The notes: a model not told the origin generated them from the sequence alone. DNA of 31,142 nucleotides from Oscillospiraceae bacterium (GCA_021771675.1 JAETOP010000037.1:1-31142), one strand, 5' to 3'. Numbered from the stretch's first letter, positions 7,424 to 14,509 are shown. Numbers and translations: made by a program.

Positions 7424-7577
7424 TACTATCCTTTCATTAAAACTTCACAATTTTCCCGGTCTGATTCCAGTAAAACTGCGTTGTCGTCTTTGCTGAGCGT
7501 CGGCCCAGCTGCGTTCGACCCCTTGTTTTACGCAAATCATCCTCGGGAATCTTTGGGAACTTTTAATTAAAATAGTA
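7424..7577. repeat. MITE-like palindromic element, family D (about 154 bp)
   Basis: The ends are imperfect inverted repeats. The left reads TACTATCCTTTCATTAAAA; the right, on the minus strand, reads TACTATTTTAATTAAAA. Both then continue into a TTC-CAA segment, a TTCCCG segment and ATT. The inner part carries a palindromic stretch and a CTTGTTTTACGC motif resembling CTTGTCTTGCGC of family A. It has inserted in the leader of the riboswitch operon. Confidence 0.65.
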
Positions 7578-7589
7578 TAAAAGGCGCAG

Positions 7590-7611
7590 GAACACCCCAA
7601 AAGGGGCATTC
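7590..7611 (-). promoter_or_regulatory. Leader hairpin downstream of the cobalamin aptamer
   Basis: GAATGCCCC and GGGGTGTTC on the minus strand form a 9-bp stem around TTTT, including wobble pairs. It lies 48 bases after the aptamer. The next segment, AAGGCGCAG on the plus strand at 7581-7589, is exactly complementary to 7698-7706 inside the aptamer, so alternative pairing is possible. A part of the expression platform is plausible but unproven. Confidence 0.5.
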
Positions 7612-7658
7612 TTCGGCACGGCCAATTCCTCGTGACCCGGGCATTTCGCTCTGTACCA

Positions 7659-7830
7659 ATGACAGGCAGGTTTCCTGGCTTTCGGGTCATCACAGCGCTG
7701 CGCCTTCTCACTTTCGCAATGGCATCATGCGGCGTTGCTCTCCGGTTCACAGTGACGAGATCGTACAGGATTTGCACCTGTTTCCCTTTTACCCCCTGTG
7801 CCGCAATTGCGGCACAGGGGCACCTGTCAT
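7659..7830 (-). promoter_or_regulatory. Cobalamin riboswitch
   Basis: Read on the minus strand, the region has the hallmarks of the cobalamin aptamer. A closing stem pairs ATGACAGG (7830-7823) with CCTGTCAT (7666-7659). The conserved 3' core GCCAGGAAACCTGCC is at 7679-7665, and the 5' core AGGGAAACAGGTGCAAATCC lies near 7790-7770. A perfect 14-bp stem (about 7793-7820) sits in the P2 position. The downstream gene is a CbiK-like chelatase, which fits B12-dependent control. It should shut off the chelatase-transporter operon when cobalamin is plentiful. Confidence 0.92.
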
Positions 7831-7852
7831 TTTGCGTATTCAGTTCTTCTAT

Positions 7853-7881
7853 ATTATAGCACAGTTCCGGTAAAATGCAAT
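7853..7881 (-). promoter_or_regulatory. Promoter of the riboswitch operon
   Basis: TATAAT (minus strand, 7858-7853) is preceded by TGC, making an extended -10 element. The -35 region is weak (TTGCAT-like, about 16 bases upstream). Transcription would start about 15-20 bases before the aptamer, the expected distance. Confidence 0.6.
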
Positions 7882-7922
7882 GGCTTTTCCGGCGAAAGAG
7901 CTGCCTGTCCGGCGCTGTGCAA

Positions 7923-9428
7923 TTATCTGCGGGCCTGCCTGTTCACTTCTTCCACAAAGTCCAGGAAGGCCCGCTGGCCATCCTGGGTCTGCTTGTACAC
8001 ACCGGCATCCTCCAGCACCTGGGTGAATACCCTGCCGGTCTCCTGGAGCAGAATATCCAGAGCGTTTTCCGGCGTAAAGGTGTACTGCTTTTTCAACTCC
8101 TCCACCCAAGGCCCATGCTTGCTCAGCGTCTCGTCTGTAGCGATGTCCTTTCCTTCCACGAGGCAACAGGCCAGGGCGGTCAGTTCACCCTTTAACCGGC
8201 TGGGCAGCACGGCCAGTCCCATCACTTCAATCAGGCCGATGTTCTCTTTTTTGATGTGGTGCTTGTCTGCGTGGGGATGGAATACCCCCAGAGGGTGCTC
8301 CTCCGTGGTGATGTTGCAGCGCAGCACCAAATCCAGCTCATACAGCCGTCCCCGGCGGCGGGCAATGGGGGTGATGGTGTTGTGGGGCTCCCCGTCGGAG
8401 CAGGCCAGCACCCCCACCCGGGGGTCGGAATAGCCCCGCCAGGCGGTGAGAATCCTGTCTGCCAAAGCCGCCAGCTCCCTGGGATTTTCCCCATCCAGCC
8501 GCAGAACGCTCAGGGGCCACTTCACGATGCCCGCCTTGATCGCCTCATAGCCCCGGAAGCTCACCGGGGTTTCCACAGGAGCGGTCTCCATGGCAAATTG
8601 GTATCGGCCTCCCTGGAAGTGCTCGTGGCTGAGGATGGAGCCGCCCACAATGGGCAGGTCGGCGTTGCTGCCCACAAAATAGTGGGGGAAGACGGCGACA
8701 AAGTCCAGCAGCTTTTCAAAGGCCGCCCGGTCGATCTTCATGGGTACATGGGCTTTGTTGAACACGATGCAGTGCTCGTTGTAGTAGACATAGGGGGAAT
8801 ACTGGAGGAACCACTCCTCCCCCCGAATCTCCAGGGGAATGATCCGGTGGTTGGCCCGGGCGGGATGGTTCATCCGTCCGGCATAGCCCTCGTTTTCCGG
8901 GCAGAGCTGGCATTTGGGATAGCCGGACTGGGGAGCGTTTTTGGCAGCGGCAATGGCCCGGGGATCCTTCTCCGGCTTGCTGAGGTTGATGGTGATGTCC
9001 AGCTCGCCGTATTCGCTCTTGTATTTCCAGCGCATGTCCCTGGCCACCCGGTAGCGGCGGATGTAGTCCGTGTCTCCGCTGAAGCGGTAGTACCAATCTG
9101 TGGCGGCCTGAGGGGACTGGGCATATTCCCGGCGGAACCGGGCGATTACCTCCCGGGGCATGGGGGTCAGAGCGCCCATCAGGCGAGTGTCGAAAATATC
9201 CCGGGCGGTGATGTTGTCCTCACACAGCCCCTTTTCGCAGGCATAGCTTAGAATGCCGGAGAGAATTTCTTCCAAATCCTGGTATTTCCCCTGGCCGTCC
9301 CCGGCGTAGTCCTCCAGATGGAGGATGTCCAGCAGCCGGTTGGTCAGCACCCGGCGGTCCTCCTCCTGGGCAAGGCCGGTGCCCAGGGCATAGGAAACCA
9401 GGCAGTCCACATAGCGATCAATCTCCAT
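7923..9428 (-). CDS. galT: UDP-glucose--hexose-1-phosphate uridylyltransferase, class II
   Basis: Leloir-pathway enzyme swapping UMP between UDP-glucose and galactose-1-phosphate in the cytoplasm. At 501 residues it has the length of the Firmicutes class II GalT, not the shorter enterobacterial form. Family blocks are clear: YPKCQLCPENEGYAGR, then HPARANHRIIPLEI, and the active-site stretch GSILSHEHFQGG with the catalytic His-x-His. Later, HPHADKHHIKKENIGLIEVMG is typical of the class. Its ATG follows the galK stop by 12 bases with GAGGAGG between, so galK and galT form one operon. No UDP-galactose epimerase gene is in the window. No clear terminator is visible between its stop and the riboswitch promoter. 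Confidence 0.96.
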   Translation of the reverse strand: MEIDRYVDCLVSYALGTGLAQEEDRRVLTNRLLDILHLEDYAGDGQGKYQDLEEILSGILSYACEKGLCEDNITARDIFDTRLMGALTPMPREVIARFRREYAQSPQAATDWYYRFSGDTDYIRRYRVARDMRWKYKSEYGELDITINLSKPEKDPRAIAAAKNAPQSGYPKCQLCPENEGYAGRMNHPARANHRIIPLEIRGEEWFLQYSPYVYYNEHCIVFNKAHVPMKIDRAAFEKLLDFVAVFPHYFVGSNADLPIVGGSILSHEHFQGGRYQFAMETAPVETPVSFRGYEAIKAGIVKWPLSVLRLDGENPRELAALADRILTAWRGYSDPRVGVLACSDGEPHNTITPIARRRGRLYELDLVLRCNITTEEHPLGVFHPHADKHHIKKENIGLIEVMGLAVLPSRLKGELTALACCLVEGKDIATDETLSKHGPWVEELKKQYTFTPENALDILLQETGRVFTQVLEDAGVYKQTQDGQRAFLDFVEEVNRQARR

Positions 9429-9440
9429 GTTCCGTCCTCC

Positions 9441-10652
9441 TCATTCTGCCGGGAAGGCTTCCACGCCGCCCTGGGGACGGATGGACAGCACGTGACAGGC
9501 CCCGACCCCCAGCGCCCCGTCCAGCCCGGCCCGGAAGGAATCCAGCAGGTCGAAGGGAACAAAGGCCTGCACCGTCCCGGCAAAGCCGCCGCCGTGAACC
9601 CGGAACGCCCCCCGGCCCCGGAGATAGTGCTGGCATAAAGCCAGGCTCACCGCCACATCCTGGTGCTCGGTGTACCCAGTGGGAATCACATTTTGCAGAT
9701 ACATCCAGGAGGAGCGTCCGCTCTCGGCCACCAGGGCCAGGAAGGTGTCAAAATCCCCGGCTTCCAGGGCCGCTACCTGCCGGGGCACCCGGGCGTTGTC
9801 CTGGTAGAAATGGATGCAGCGCATCACCGCCCGGTCGCCGCATTCCCGGCGCAGGGCAGGGATGGCGGAGTAGAAATCCGTTTCCTCGATCTGGGTGAGA
9901 ACCTCTTTGCCAAAGTGGGCGCAGACGCTTTTGATCTCCCCGGGGATGGCAGCGTACTCATCGGTCAGGTCGGCGTGGCTGGCCCGGGTGTCGATGATGC
10001 ACAGGGCGTGGCCGCAGGCGGAGAAATCGAAGTCCACCGGGGTGATTACCGGGTGATCCTTGTCGAAGAAGTCAATGCTCACCAGATTCCCCACGGCGGA
10101 GGCGGTCTGGTCCATCAGACCGCAGGGCTTGCCGAAGAACACGTTTTCGGCGTACTGGCCAATCCGGGCGATCTCCGGCTGGCTCACTTTTCCCTGGAAG
10201 AACAGATGATTGATGATGGTTCCAATAAGCACTTCAAAGGCTGCGGAGGAGCTGAGGCCGGAGCCGGGCAGCACCGTGGAGGTGCAGTAGGCGTCGAAGC
10301 CCTCCACCTGGCAGCCCAGCTGGGCAAACCGGGCCGCTACCCCCCGAATCAGGGCGGGAGTGGTGTTTACCTCCCCGGCCTGGGGCTCCAGGCAGTTCAG
10401 CTCCACCTGGGATATGGGGTAGCCCTCTGACAGGATGCGGATGGTGCCGGTGCCATTGACCCGCACCGCCGCCAGCGTATCCAGGTTCACCGCCGCCGCC
10501 AGCACCCTGCCCCGCTGATGGTCGGTGTGATTGCCGCCGATCTCCGTCCGTCCCGGAGCCGAAAAATACCGCTCCGGCGCGACCCCAAAGGCCGCCTGGA
10601 AGCCGGCATCCAGGGAGCGCTTCTGCTGGGATGAAAGAAATAATTCAGGCAT
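9441..10652 (-). CDS. galK: Galactokinase
   Basis: Phosphorylates galactose with ATP, the first step of the Leloir pathway. The protein has 403 residues and GHMP-kinase signatures: the galactokinase motif APGRTEIGGNHTDHQRG near residue 35, PGSGLSSSAAFE (the ATP-binding GLSSSA loop) in the middle, and VHGGGFAGTVQAF near the C-terminus. The motif residues differ slightly from the common GRVNLIGEH form, as in other Clostridial members. I start at 10652, where AGGGGGT lies seven bases upstream; an upstream in-frame ATG has no such site. The galT gene follows in the same operon. A TATAAT box at 10685-10680 and a palindrome at 10704-10719 lie upstream and may carry its control. Confidence 0.95.
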   Translation of the reverse strand: MPELFLSSQQKRSLDAGFQAAFGVAPERYFSAPGRTEIGGNHTDHQRGRVLAAAVNLDTLAAVRVNGTGTIRILSEGYPISQVELNCLEPQAGEVNTTPALIRGVAARFAQLGCQVEGFDAYCTSTVLPGSGLSSSAAFEVLIGTIINHLFFQGKVSQPEIARIGQYAENVFFGKPCGLMDQTASAVGNLVSIDFFDKDHPVITPVDFDFSACGHALCIIDTRASHADLTDEYAAIPGEIKSVCAHFGKEVLTQIEETDFYSAIPALRRECGDRAVMRCIHFYQDNARVPRQVAALEAGDFDTFLALVAESGRSSWMYLQNVIPTGYTEHQDVAVSLALCQHYLRGRGAFRVHGGGFAGTVQAFVPFDLLDSFRAGLDGALGVGACHVLSIRPQGGVEAFPAE

Positions 10653-10679
10653 AATAAACCCCCTAAAAGTTTTTTTCTC

Positions 10680-10719
10680 ATTATACCAAAATGGCCAGGA
10701 AAAGGAAATACTCATTTCC
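10680..10719 (-). promoter_or_regulatory. galKT promoter with overlapping palindrome
   Basis: TATAAT on the minus strand (10685-10680) lies 28 bases before the galK start. The -35 box is poor. The palindrome GGAAAT-ACTC-ATTTCC at 10704-10719 covers the -35 region, where a repressor or activator could bind. No regulator gene sits beside it, so the controlling protein is unknown. Confidence 0.5.
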
Positions 10720-10739
10720 AAAATCTTTTACAAATTTAG

Positions 10740-10913
10740 CTCCTTGCGCACAACAGCGTGATCCGCTGCTGCTCGGATGTGGAGATCGATACGGTGCGGC
10801 ATCTGGTGAAGCGAGGCGGAGTGGAGATCAATCTGACAGAGACGGGATTTCAGATATTACTGCTGCTTGCCTTTTATGCAATTTTTGAGACACCAAAATC
10901 TATAACCACATAA
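10740..10913 (+). pseudogene. Unidentified coding remnant
   Basis: An open stretch of 57 codons with protein-like composition (VIRCCSDVEIDTVRHLVKRG, then VEINLTETGFQILLLLAFYA) runs between two stops and has no ATG or ribosome site. I do not recognise the family. The end is hydrophobic, as if it were the C-terminus of a lost protein. It lies in a block of gene remnants, which supports decay, but chance cannot be excluded. Confidence 0.3.
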
Positions 10914-10944
10914 TAAAATGACACAAAAGCGTAGGAAATCCGGC

Positions 10945-10973
10945 TATACATCGATACTGTTGTATTGTATAAT
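10945..10973 (+). promoter_or_regulatory. Promoter before the hydrolase remnant
   Basis: TATAAT at 10968-10973 with a weak TATACA -35 box 17 bases upstream. GAGGTGAG follows before the ATG at 10996. The start signals look intact although the gene behind them is broken. Confidence 0.5.
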
Positions 10974-10995
10974 GACCGCAATGAGGTGAGTTCCT

Positions 10996-11175
10996 ATGAC
11001 ATTTCTGGAATATGGCAATGCTTCCGCTCCGACCATCCTGATGATCCATGGGATGGGCATGACGGCAGAGGGTTCCTTTGGCTATGCTAAGGCACTCACA
11101 TGCCTGCCCGAAGCTGAGAAGCATGCGGAATACGAACATTGCGGTGGCCACCACGAAGCAAAACGATGGGTTTAA
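10996..11175 (+). pseudogene. Alpha/beta hydrolase, 5' remnant
   Basis: The first 34 residues (TFLEYGNASAPTILMIHGMG, then MTAEGSFGYAKAL) match the N-terminus of a Clostridial alpha/beta hydrolase, including the oxyanion-hole HGMG. After about 11095 the frame runs into unrelated sequence and stops after 59 codons. The catalytic serine, aspartate and histidine regions are absent, so it cannot be functional. A deletion has joined it to the AraC-type remnant that follows. Confidence 0.65.
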
Positions 11176-11371
11176 AGAATTTGTGATTCCGGCTTCCATT
11201 TGAGCGGTGTTCTATCAGGAGGGACCGCTGATGAGTGTACAGGAATTGGAAACACGAATTGTGCCCCAGTGGCTGCCCACAAGCGGATATGAGTATGCCA
11301 ATGCGCTGGAGATAGAACTGTACTTCAATTCCGACCCGGACAATGCAAAATTCGAAATCTGGCTTAAATGA
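11123..11371 (+). pseudogene. AraC-type effector-binding (GyrI-like) domain, 3' remnant
   Basis: The frame reads NIAVATTKQNDGFKEFVIPA, then AVFYQEGPLMSVQELE, then WLPTSGYEYANALEIELYF and ends FEIWLK. This is the characteristic C-terminal end of AraC regulators with a GyrI-like domain (family form IPASTWAVFE and EWLPTSGYEY). The conserved Trp codon is now a TGA at 11201-11203, and the helix-turn-helix half is missing. The last bases overlap the 3' end of the phosphodiesterase gene on the other strand. Confidence 0.7.
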
Positions 11372-11813
11372 GGACCTTTTGGACGGACAGCTTGCTGCCA
11401 TCCACCGTCAGAATTGCCAGCGTAATCTCCTGATCGAAGCGGCGTCTGCCGCAGCTGCCGGGGTTCAGCCAGAGCCGCCCGTCCATTACCTGCTCAAAAT
11501 ACTTGTGGGAGTGCCCGAAGATTACCGCATCGATGCCGGTTAAGATTTTGGGGACTTCCTTTTTGTTGTGCACCAGAAAGAAGCGGCAGTCCTCAATCTG
11601 GAAGGTCTGTGTGACAGGCAAATGCTCCGCCCACTCCTTGTCGTTGTTTCCCCGCACCACATAAACCGGGGCGATTTCTTTCAGACGGTCGATGATTTCC
11701 GGCTTGTTAATGTCGCCGCCGTGGATGATGGCGTCACAGCCGTCAATGGCGGTCAGAACCTCCGGGCGGAGCAGCCCGTGGGTGTCCGACAATACCGCAA
11801 TTCGTTTTGCCAT
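11364..11813 (-). CDS. YfcE/MJ0936-family metallophosphoesterase
   Basis: Small calcineurin-like phosphodiesterase of 149 residues with all five metal-site motifs: SDTHG near residue 9, HGGDI, GNND, HN in LVHNKKEV and GHSH. The family hydrolyses phosphodiesters in vitro; the physiological substrate is unclear. I favour the ATG at 11813 (MAKRIAVLSD), eight bases after GGAG. An ATG at 11819 overlapping the upstream stop as TGATG is also possible. It is the third gene of an operon with the flavodoxin-like and small helical protein genes. Confidence 0.88.
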   Translation of the reverse strand: MAKRIAVLSDTHGLLRPEVLTAIDGCDAIIHGGDINKPEIIDRLKEIAPVYVVRGNNDKEWAEHLPVTQTFQIEDCRFFLVHNKKEVPKILTGIDAVIFGHSHKYFEQVMDGRLWLNPGSCGRRRFDQEITLAILTVDGSKLSVQKVLI

Positions 11814-11818
11814 GTTCA

Positions 11819-12016
11819 TCACTCCAATTCTTTTTCAATCAGCGCAACCGCTATTTCAAAGGCTTTTTCCCGACGCTGTGCCAGCGTGATCTGGGACTTG
11901 TACCGTGCCGGGTTTTCCTTACCTTGCAGAGTCAAGATCGTTGCCCGCAGCTTGTGGAGCGTGGAATCAATCTGCCGCTTGGCTTCCAGAAGTTCCTCTT
12001 TGGTGTAATCCATCAT
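11819..12016 (-). CDS. Small conserved helical protein
   Basis: A 65-residue, highly charged, mostly helical protein (DYTKEELLEAKRQIDSTLHK, then KSQITLAQRREKAFEIAVAL). It has no signal peptide, membrane segment or cysteine. Similar short proteins occur in Clostridia without known function; I cannot name a family with certainty. Its ATG overlaps the stop of the flavodoxin-like gene (TGATG), and its own stop abuts the next gene in the same way. It is thus tightly coupled in the operon and probably real. Confidence 0.75.
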   Translation of the reverse strand: MMDYTKEELLEAKRQIDSTLHKLRATILTLQGKENPARYKSQITLAQRREKAFEIAVALIEKELE

Positions 12017-12555
12017 CAAATTTCTTTCCCTAGGCGATAGGCTTTCTCCATCACATCGGGATGGTTCACCGCGTCCTTCGGGTCGCCGATTTCCTCACCG
12101 GCTACAAGCCCGCACAGCTTGGCCTTGGGGAAGCAGTCCACCCAGCCCTGCAAGCCGTTGTAGGCTTTTTCAAAGGTGGCGTCCCCACCGTCGGCTGCCG
12201 TGGCGATCATGTAAACCTCCCGGAAGGCATAGTCCGAGGAATACAGGGGATTCATGCGGTCCAGCAGCGTCTTCATCTGACCGCTCATCTCGTAGTAATA
12301 GATGGGCGTGGCGAATACCAGCACATCCGCCTGACGCAGCTTCTCCATGATTTCCGGAGCATCGTCATTCTGAATGCACTTCCCGGTTTTCAGACAGGCG
12401 AGGCAGCCGATGCAGTATTGAATCTTCTTGCCCTTCAGGCTGAGCAGCTCCACATGGTTGCCTGCTTCTCCTGCGCCCTTGGCGCACTCCTTTGCCAGCA
12501 GTTCTGAATTGCTGCCGCCTCTGAGACTGGTGGAAATAATCAAAACATTTTTCAT
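12016..12555 (-). CDS. Flavodoxin-like NAD(P)H-dependent FMN reductase
   Basis: FMN-binding oxidoreductase of the NADPH-dependent FMN reductase / iron-sulfur flavoprotein family, 179 residues. The N-terminal phosphate loop STSLRGGSNSELLA, the FATPIYYYEMSGQMKTLLDR segment and the cysteine cluster CIGCLACLKTGKC (residues 48-60) are all present. The cluster is compact, as in flavodoxin-fold reductases annotated across Clostridia; whether it binds a 4Fe-4S centre is uncertain. It is the first gene of a coupled three-gene operon. A promoter and a perfect palindrome lie just upstream, suggesting specific (perhaps redox) control. Confidence 0.88.
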   Translation of the reverse strand: MKNVLIISTSLRGGSNSELLAKECAKGAGEAGNHVELLSLKGKKIQYCIGCLACLKTGKCIQNDDAPEIMEKLRQADVLVFATPIYYYEMSGQMKTLLDRMNPLYSSDYAFREVYMIATAADGGDATFEKAYNGLQGWVDCFPKAKLCGLVAGEEIGDPKDAVNHPDVMEKAYRLGKEI

Positions 12556-12573
12556 ATTGTACGCTCCTTTTTA

Positions 12574-12589
12574 TGTGTCCAATGACACA
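12574..12589. promoter_or_regulatory. Perfect palindrome in the leader of the flavodoxin operon
   Basis: TGTGTC-CAAT-GACACA is a perfect 6-bp inverted repeat with a 4-base spacer. It lies between the -10 box and the ribosome site of the operon. A dimeric regulator bound there would block transcription. The regulator is not in the window, as far as I can tell. Confidence 0.6.
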
Positions 12590-12603
12590 GATTCGATATC
12601 CCT

Positions 12604-12632
12604 ATTGTACTCCATCCGGCATCCAATCGCAA
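12604..12632 (-). promoter_or_regulatory. Promoter of the flavodoxin operon
   Basis: On the minus strand TTGCGA (12632-12627) and TACAAT (12609-12604) are separated by 17 bases. The start point would fall close to the palindrome at 12574-12589. The promoter lies 48 to 77 bases before the flavodoxin start codon. Confidence 0.65.
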
Positions 12633-12638
12633 TACCGT

Positions 12639-14105
12639 TCAGGGATTCAGCGTCCAACCGTTGCCGCCATGGTAGATCATAAGCCGGGTCTGACCGCCAT
12701 CAATGCAGATATTCTCGCCGGTGATGAAACCGGCTTTGTCGGAAGCCAGGAACAGCACCATGTTGGCGATGTCCAGCGGATTGCCCACCCGACCTGCAGG
12801 CTGCTGGATGGCATCGGGGCCTTCATAGACGGTGTAGGCCGTGTCGATCCAGCCGGGGGAAATGGAGTTGACCCGCACCTTTCCGGCGAAGCTGACTGCC
12901 AGCGCATGGGTCAAAGCGGATATTCCGCCCTTGGCAGCGGTGTAGCTCTCACTCTGAGGCTGGCTCATCCGATCCCGGGAGGAAGAAATATTGATGATGC
13001 TGCTCTCCGGGGCGAAGTAGGGCGCAAACAGCTTGCTCAGATAGAAAGGTGCAGTAACACCGATTGCCATGGACTGCTGGAACTGCTCATAGGTGCATTC
13101 GTCGATACCCAGAAACAGGGGCGGCGCGTTGTTCACCAGCACATCCACCCGACCATATTTCTCGATGACTGTCCGGGCAAAGTCCTCCAGTGTGGCTTTG
13201 TCGGCAAGGTCGCCTACATAGTGGTCACCGTCTGCCTGATCAATGACGCATACATGGGCGCCGTTTTTCTGAAATTCCTCAGCGATACACTTTCCGATGC
13301 CATTGGCACCGCCGGTGATGACGATTACTTTATCTTGGAACATGGCCGTGCTCTCCTTATGAAGGTATGGAATCACTTTTCTCCAATCTTCAATTTGGTT
13401 GGTGAGGTCAGCACTCAATTTACGGTTTCGATTCAGTGTACCCATAGCACCGCAATGCGCAAGTGCAAAGACATAGGGAGTGCTGCCGTTCTCTAAGGTA
13501 ACGGGAACCGGATTGTGCGTGCTTTCAATGAAATCGTTGTAGTCCGTGATGGAGCAGGGAAGCTTTTCGTCAAAGGCGGACAGCACACCTTCAAAGGTTG
13601 ACTTGCCGAGGCATAGGATAACTTCTGGCTGAATGATATCTGTCAGTTCTTTGAAGTAGCCTTTGTCATTCTTTGCCCAAACCGTTTTGAATTTGCCGCT
13701 GGTGCCTTTATTGCGATATCCAAGGACAAAATTTGTGAAAAAAAGATCGGAGCAGGGTTTTGTAATATCATAGCCAAGTTCACTGAACAACCGTGTCAGG
13801 TTCGCATCGGTGGGACTGGGATTGTTGTGCAGGTAATCGTAGGCACAACCCTCATTTGCTTTACGCACTTCATCCATCGTGGGCTGAGAACCGTCATCCC
13901 AAGGGCAGCCCCAGTCCTGTCCAACCAGCATGATTTTCGCATCCAGATTCCCGTTGCCCTGCCAATATGTCCACAGATTGATTTCTTTGCAATCATCGCA
14001 CCAGTAAAGGCGAAGTATCTTTCCATCATCTGAAGGATTACGCGCCGGATAGCTTACTTTGACTCTTTCGATCAGATCGCGGTATTTTCTCTGTTTAGTA
14101 TCCAT
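12639..14105 (-). CDS. In-frame fusion: uracil-DNA-glycosylase-like domain plus short-chain dehydrogenase
   Basis: One uninterrupted frame of 488 residues encodes two unrelated proteins. Residues 1-250 look like a UDG-superfamily protein: IMLVGQDWGCPWDDG has the GQD-type motif I pattern, PEVILCLGKSTF is the middle strand, and FALAHCGAMG replaces the usual His motif. Residues 255-488 form a complete classical SDR: nucleotide loop ITGGANGIG, NNAPP, ISSSRDR and the catalytic YTAAK, ending in ENICIDGGQTR. An ATG at 13343, preceded by AAGGAGAG, would start the SDR on its own (12639-13343, 234 residues). So the SDR may be made separately as well as fused. AGGAGGAG precedes the ATG at 14105. Known SDRs and UDGs are normally separate, so a lost stop codon is the simple explanation. 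Confidence 0.8.
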   Translation of the reverse strand: MDTKQRKYRDLIERVKVSYPARNPSDDGKILRLYWCDDCKEINLWTYWQGNGNLDAKIMLVGQDWGCPWDDGSQPTMDEVRKANEGCAYDYLHNNPSPTDANLTRLFSELGYDITKPCSDLFFTNFVLGYRNKGTSGKFKTVWAKNDKGYFKELTDIIQPEVILCLGKSTFEGVLSAFDEKLPCSITDYNDFIESTHNPVPVTLENGSTPYVFALAHCGAMGTLNRNRKLSADLTNQIEDWRKVIPYLHKESTAMFQDKVIVITGGANGIGKCIAEEFQKNGAHVCVIDQADGDHYVGDLADKATLEDFARTVIEKYGRVDVLVNNAPPLFLGIDECTYEQFQQSMAIGVTAPFYLSKLFAPYFAPESSIINISSSRDRMSQPQSESYTAAKGGISALTHALAVSFAGKVRVNSISPGWIDTAYTVYEGPDAIQQPAGRVGNPLDIANMVLFLASDKAGFITGENICIDGGQTRLMIYHGGNGWTLNP

Positions 14106-14142
14106 ACGGACTCCTCCTGTTGGATTTGTTGCAGCTTTATTT

Positions 14143-14148
14143 ATTATA
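14143..14148 (-). promoter_or_regulatory. -10 box upstream of the UDG-SDR gene
   Basis: TATAAT on the minus strand lies 38 bases before the start codon. I see no good -35 box at the expected distance. It is back to back with the plus-strand promoter at 14172. Confidence 0.45.
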
Positions 14149-14171
14149 GCGCAAACAATTCTGAAAAGCTA

Positions 14172-14200
14172 TTGACATTAAAAAATCATTTCGCTACGAT
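14172..14200 (+). promoter_or_regulatory. Promoter before the nitroreductase remnant
   Basis: TTGACA at 14172-14177 and TACGAT at 14195-14200 with a 17-base spacer, a good sigma-A promoter. It reads into the truncated gene at 14231, so it may still be active. Confidence 0.65.
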
Positions 14201-14230
14201 TACAGCAGAGCTTCAAGGGGGCGTGTGAAT

Positions 14231-14467
14231 ATGGACGAAAAACTGTATCCCATGATATTCAAGCGGAAATCCTTTCATCTGTTCAAGAATACCGGGTCAA
14301 TCAGTCAGAGGGAATTGCCTCAAATTGAAGATGCCTTCCGCAGATGTCAGCCGCTGATTCCGGAGATTCCCGTGGAAATGAAAATCGTTCCGGCGACAGA
14401 CACTACCAAATCAACCTATGCGCGGGGTAAAAACGGGCCCCCAAAACTCCAAACATTTTTAGGATAA
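14231..14467 (+). pseudogene. Nitroreductase-family protein, 5' remnant
   Basis: The first 62 residues (DEKLYPMIFKRKSFHLFKNT, then QPLIPEIPVEMKIVPATDTT) match the N-terminus of Clostridial nitroreductase-like proteins, with the conserved RKSFH start that in this family contributes to FMN binding. After about 14415 the sequence turns into an unrelated tail and stops. Most of the enzyme is missing. The break lies about 65 bases before the tRNA terminator at 14477-14509, so an integration or deletion event probably removed the rest. Confidence 0.65.
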
Positions 14468-14476
14468 AAAGAAAGA

Positions 14477-14509
14477 AAAAATCCTGAAATCTTACGATTT
14501 CGGGATTTT
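14477..14509 (-). terminator. Terminator of the tRNA-Ala locus
   Basis: AAAATCCTGAAATC and GATTTCGGGATTTT pair with a TTAC loop. On the minus strand the stem is followed by TTTTTTCTTTCTTTTT. It lies 24 bases past the CCA end of the tRNA-Ala fragment, the natural place for that tRNA's terminator. Confidence 0.75.

Noticed and set aside
7445..7777. 110-codon open frame on the minus strand
   Set aside because: It covers the cobalamin aptamer and the family D repeat element; its sequence is explained by those and has no ribosome site.
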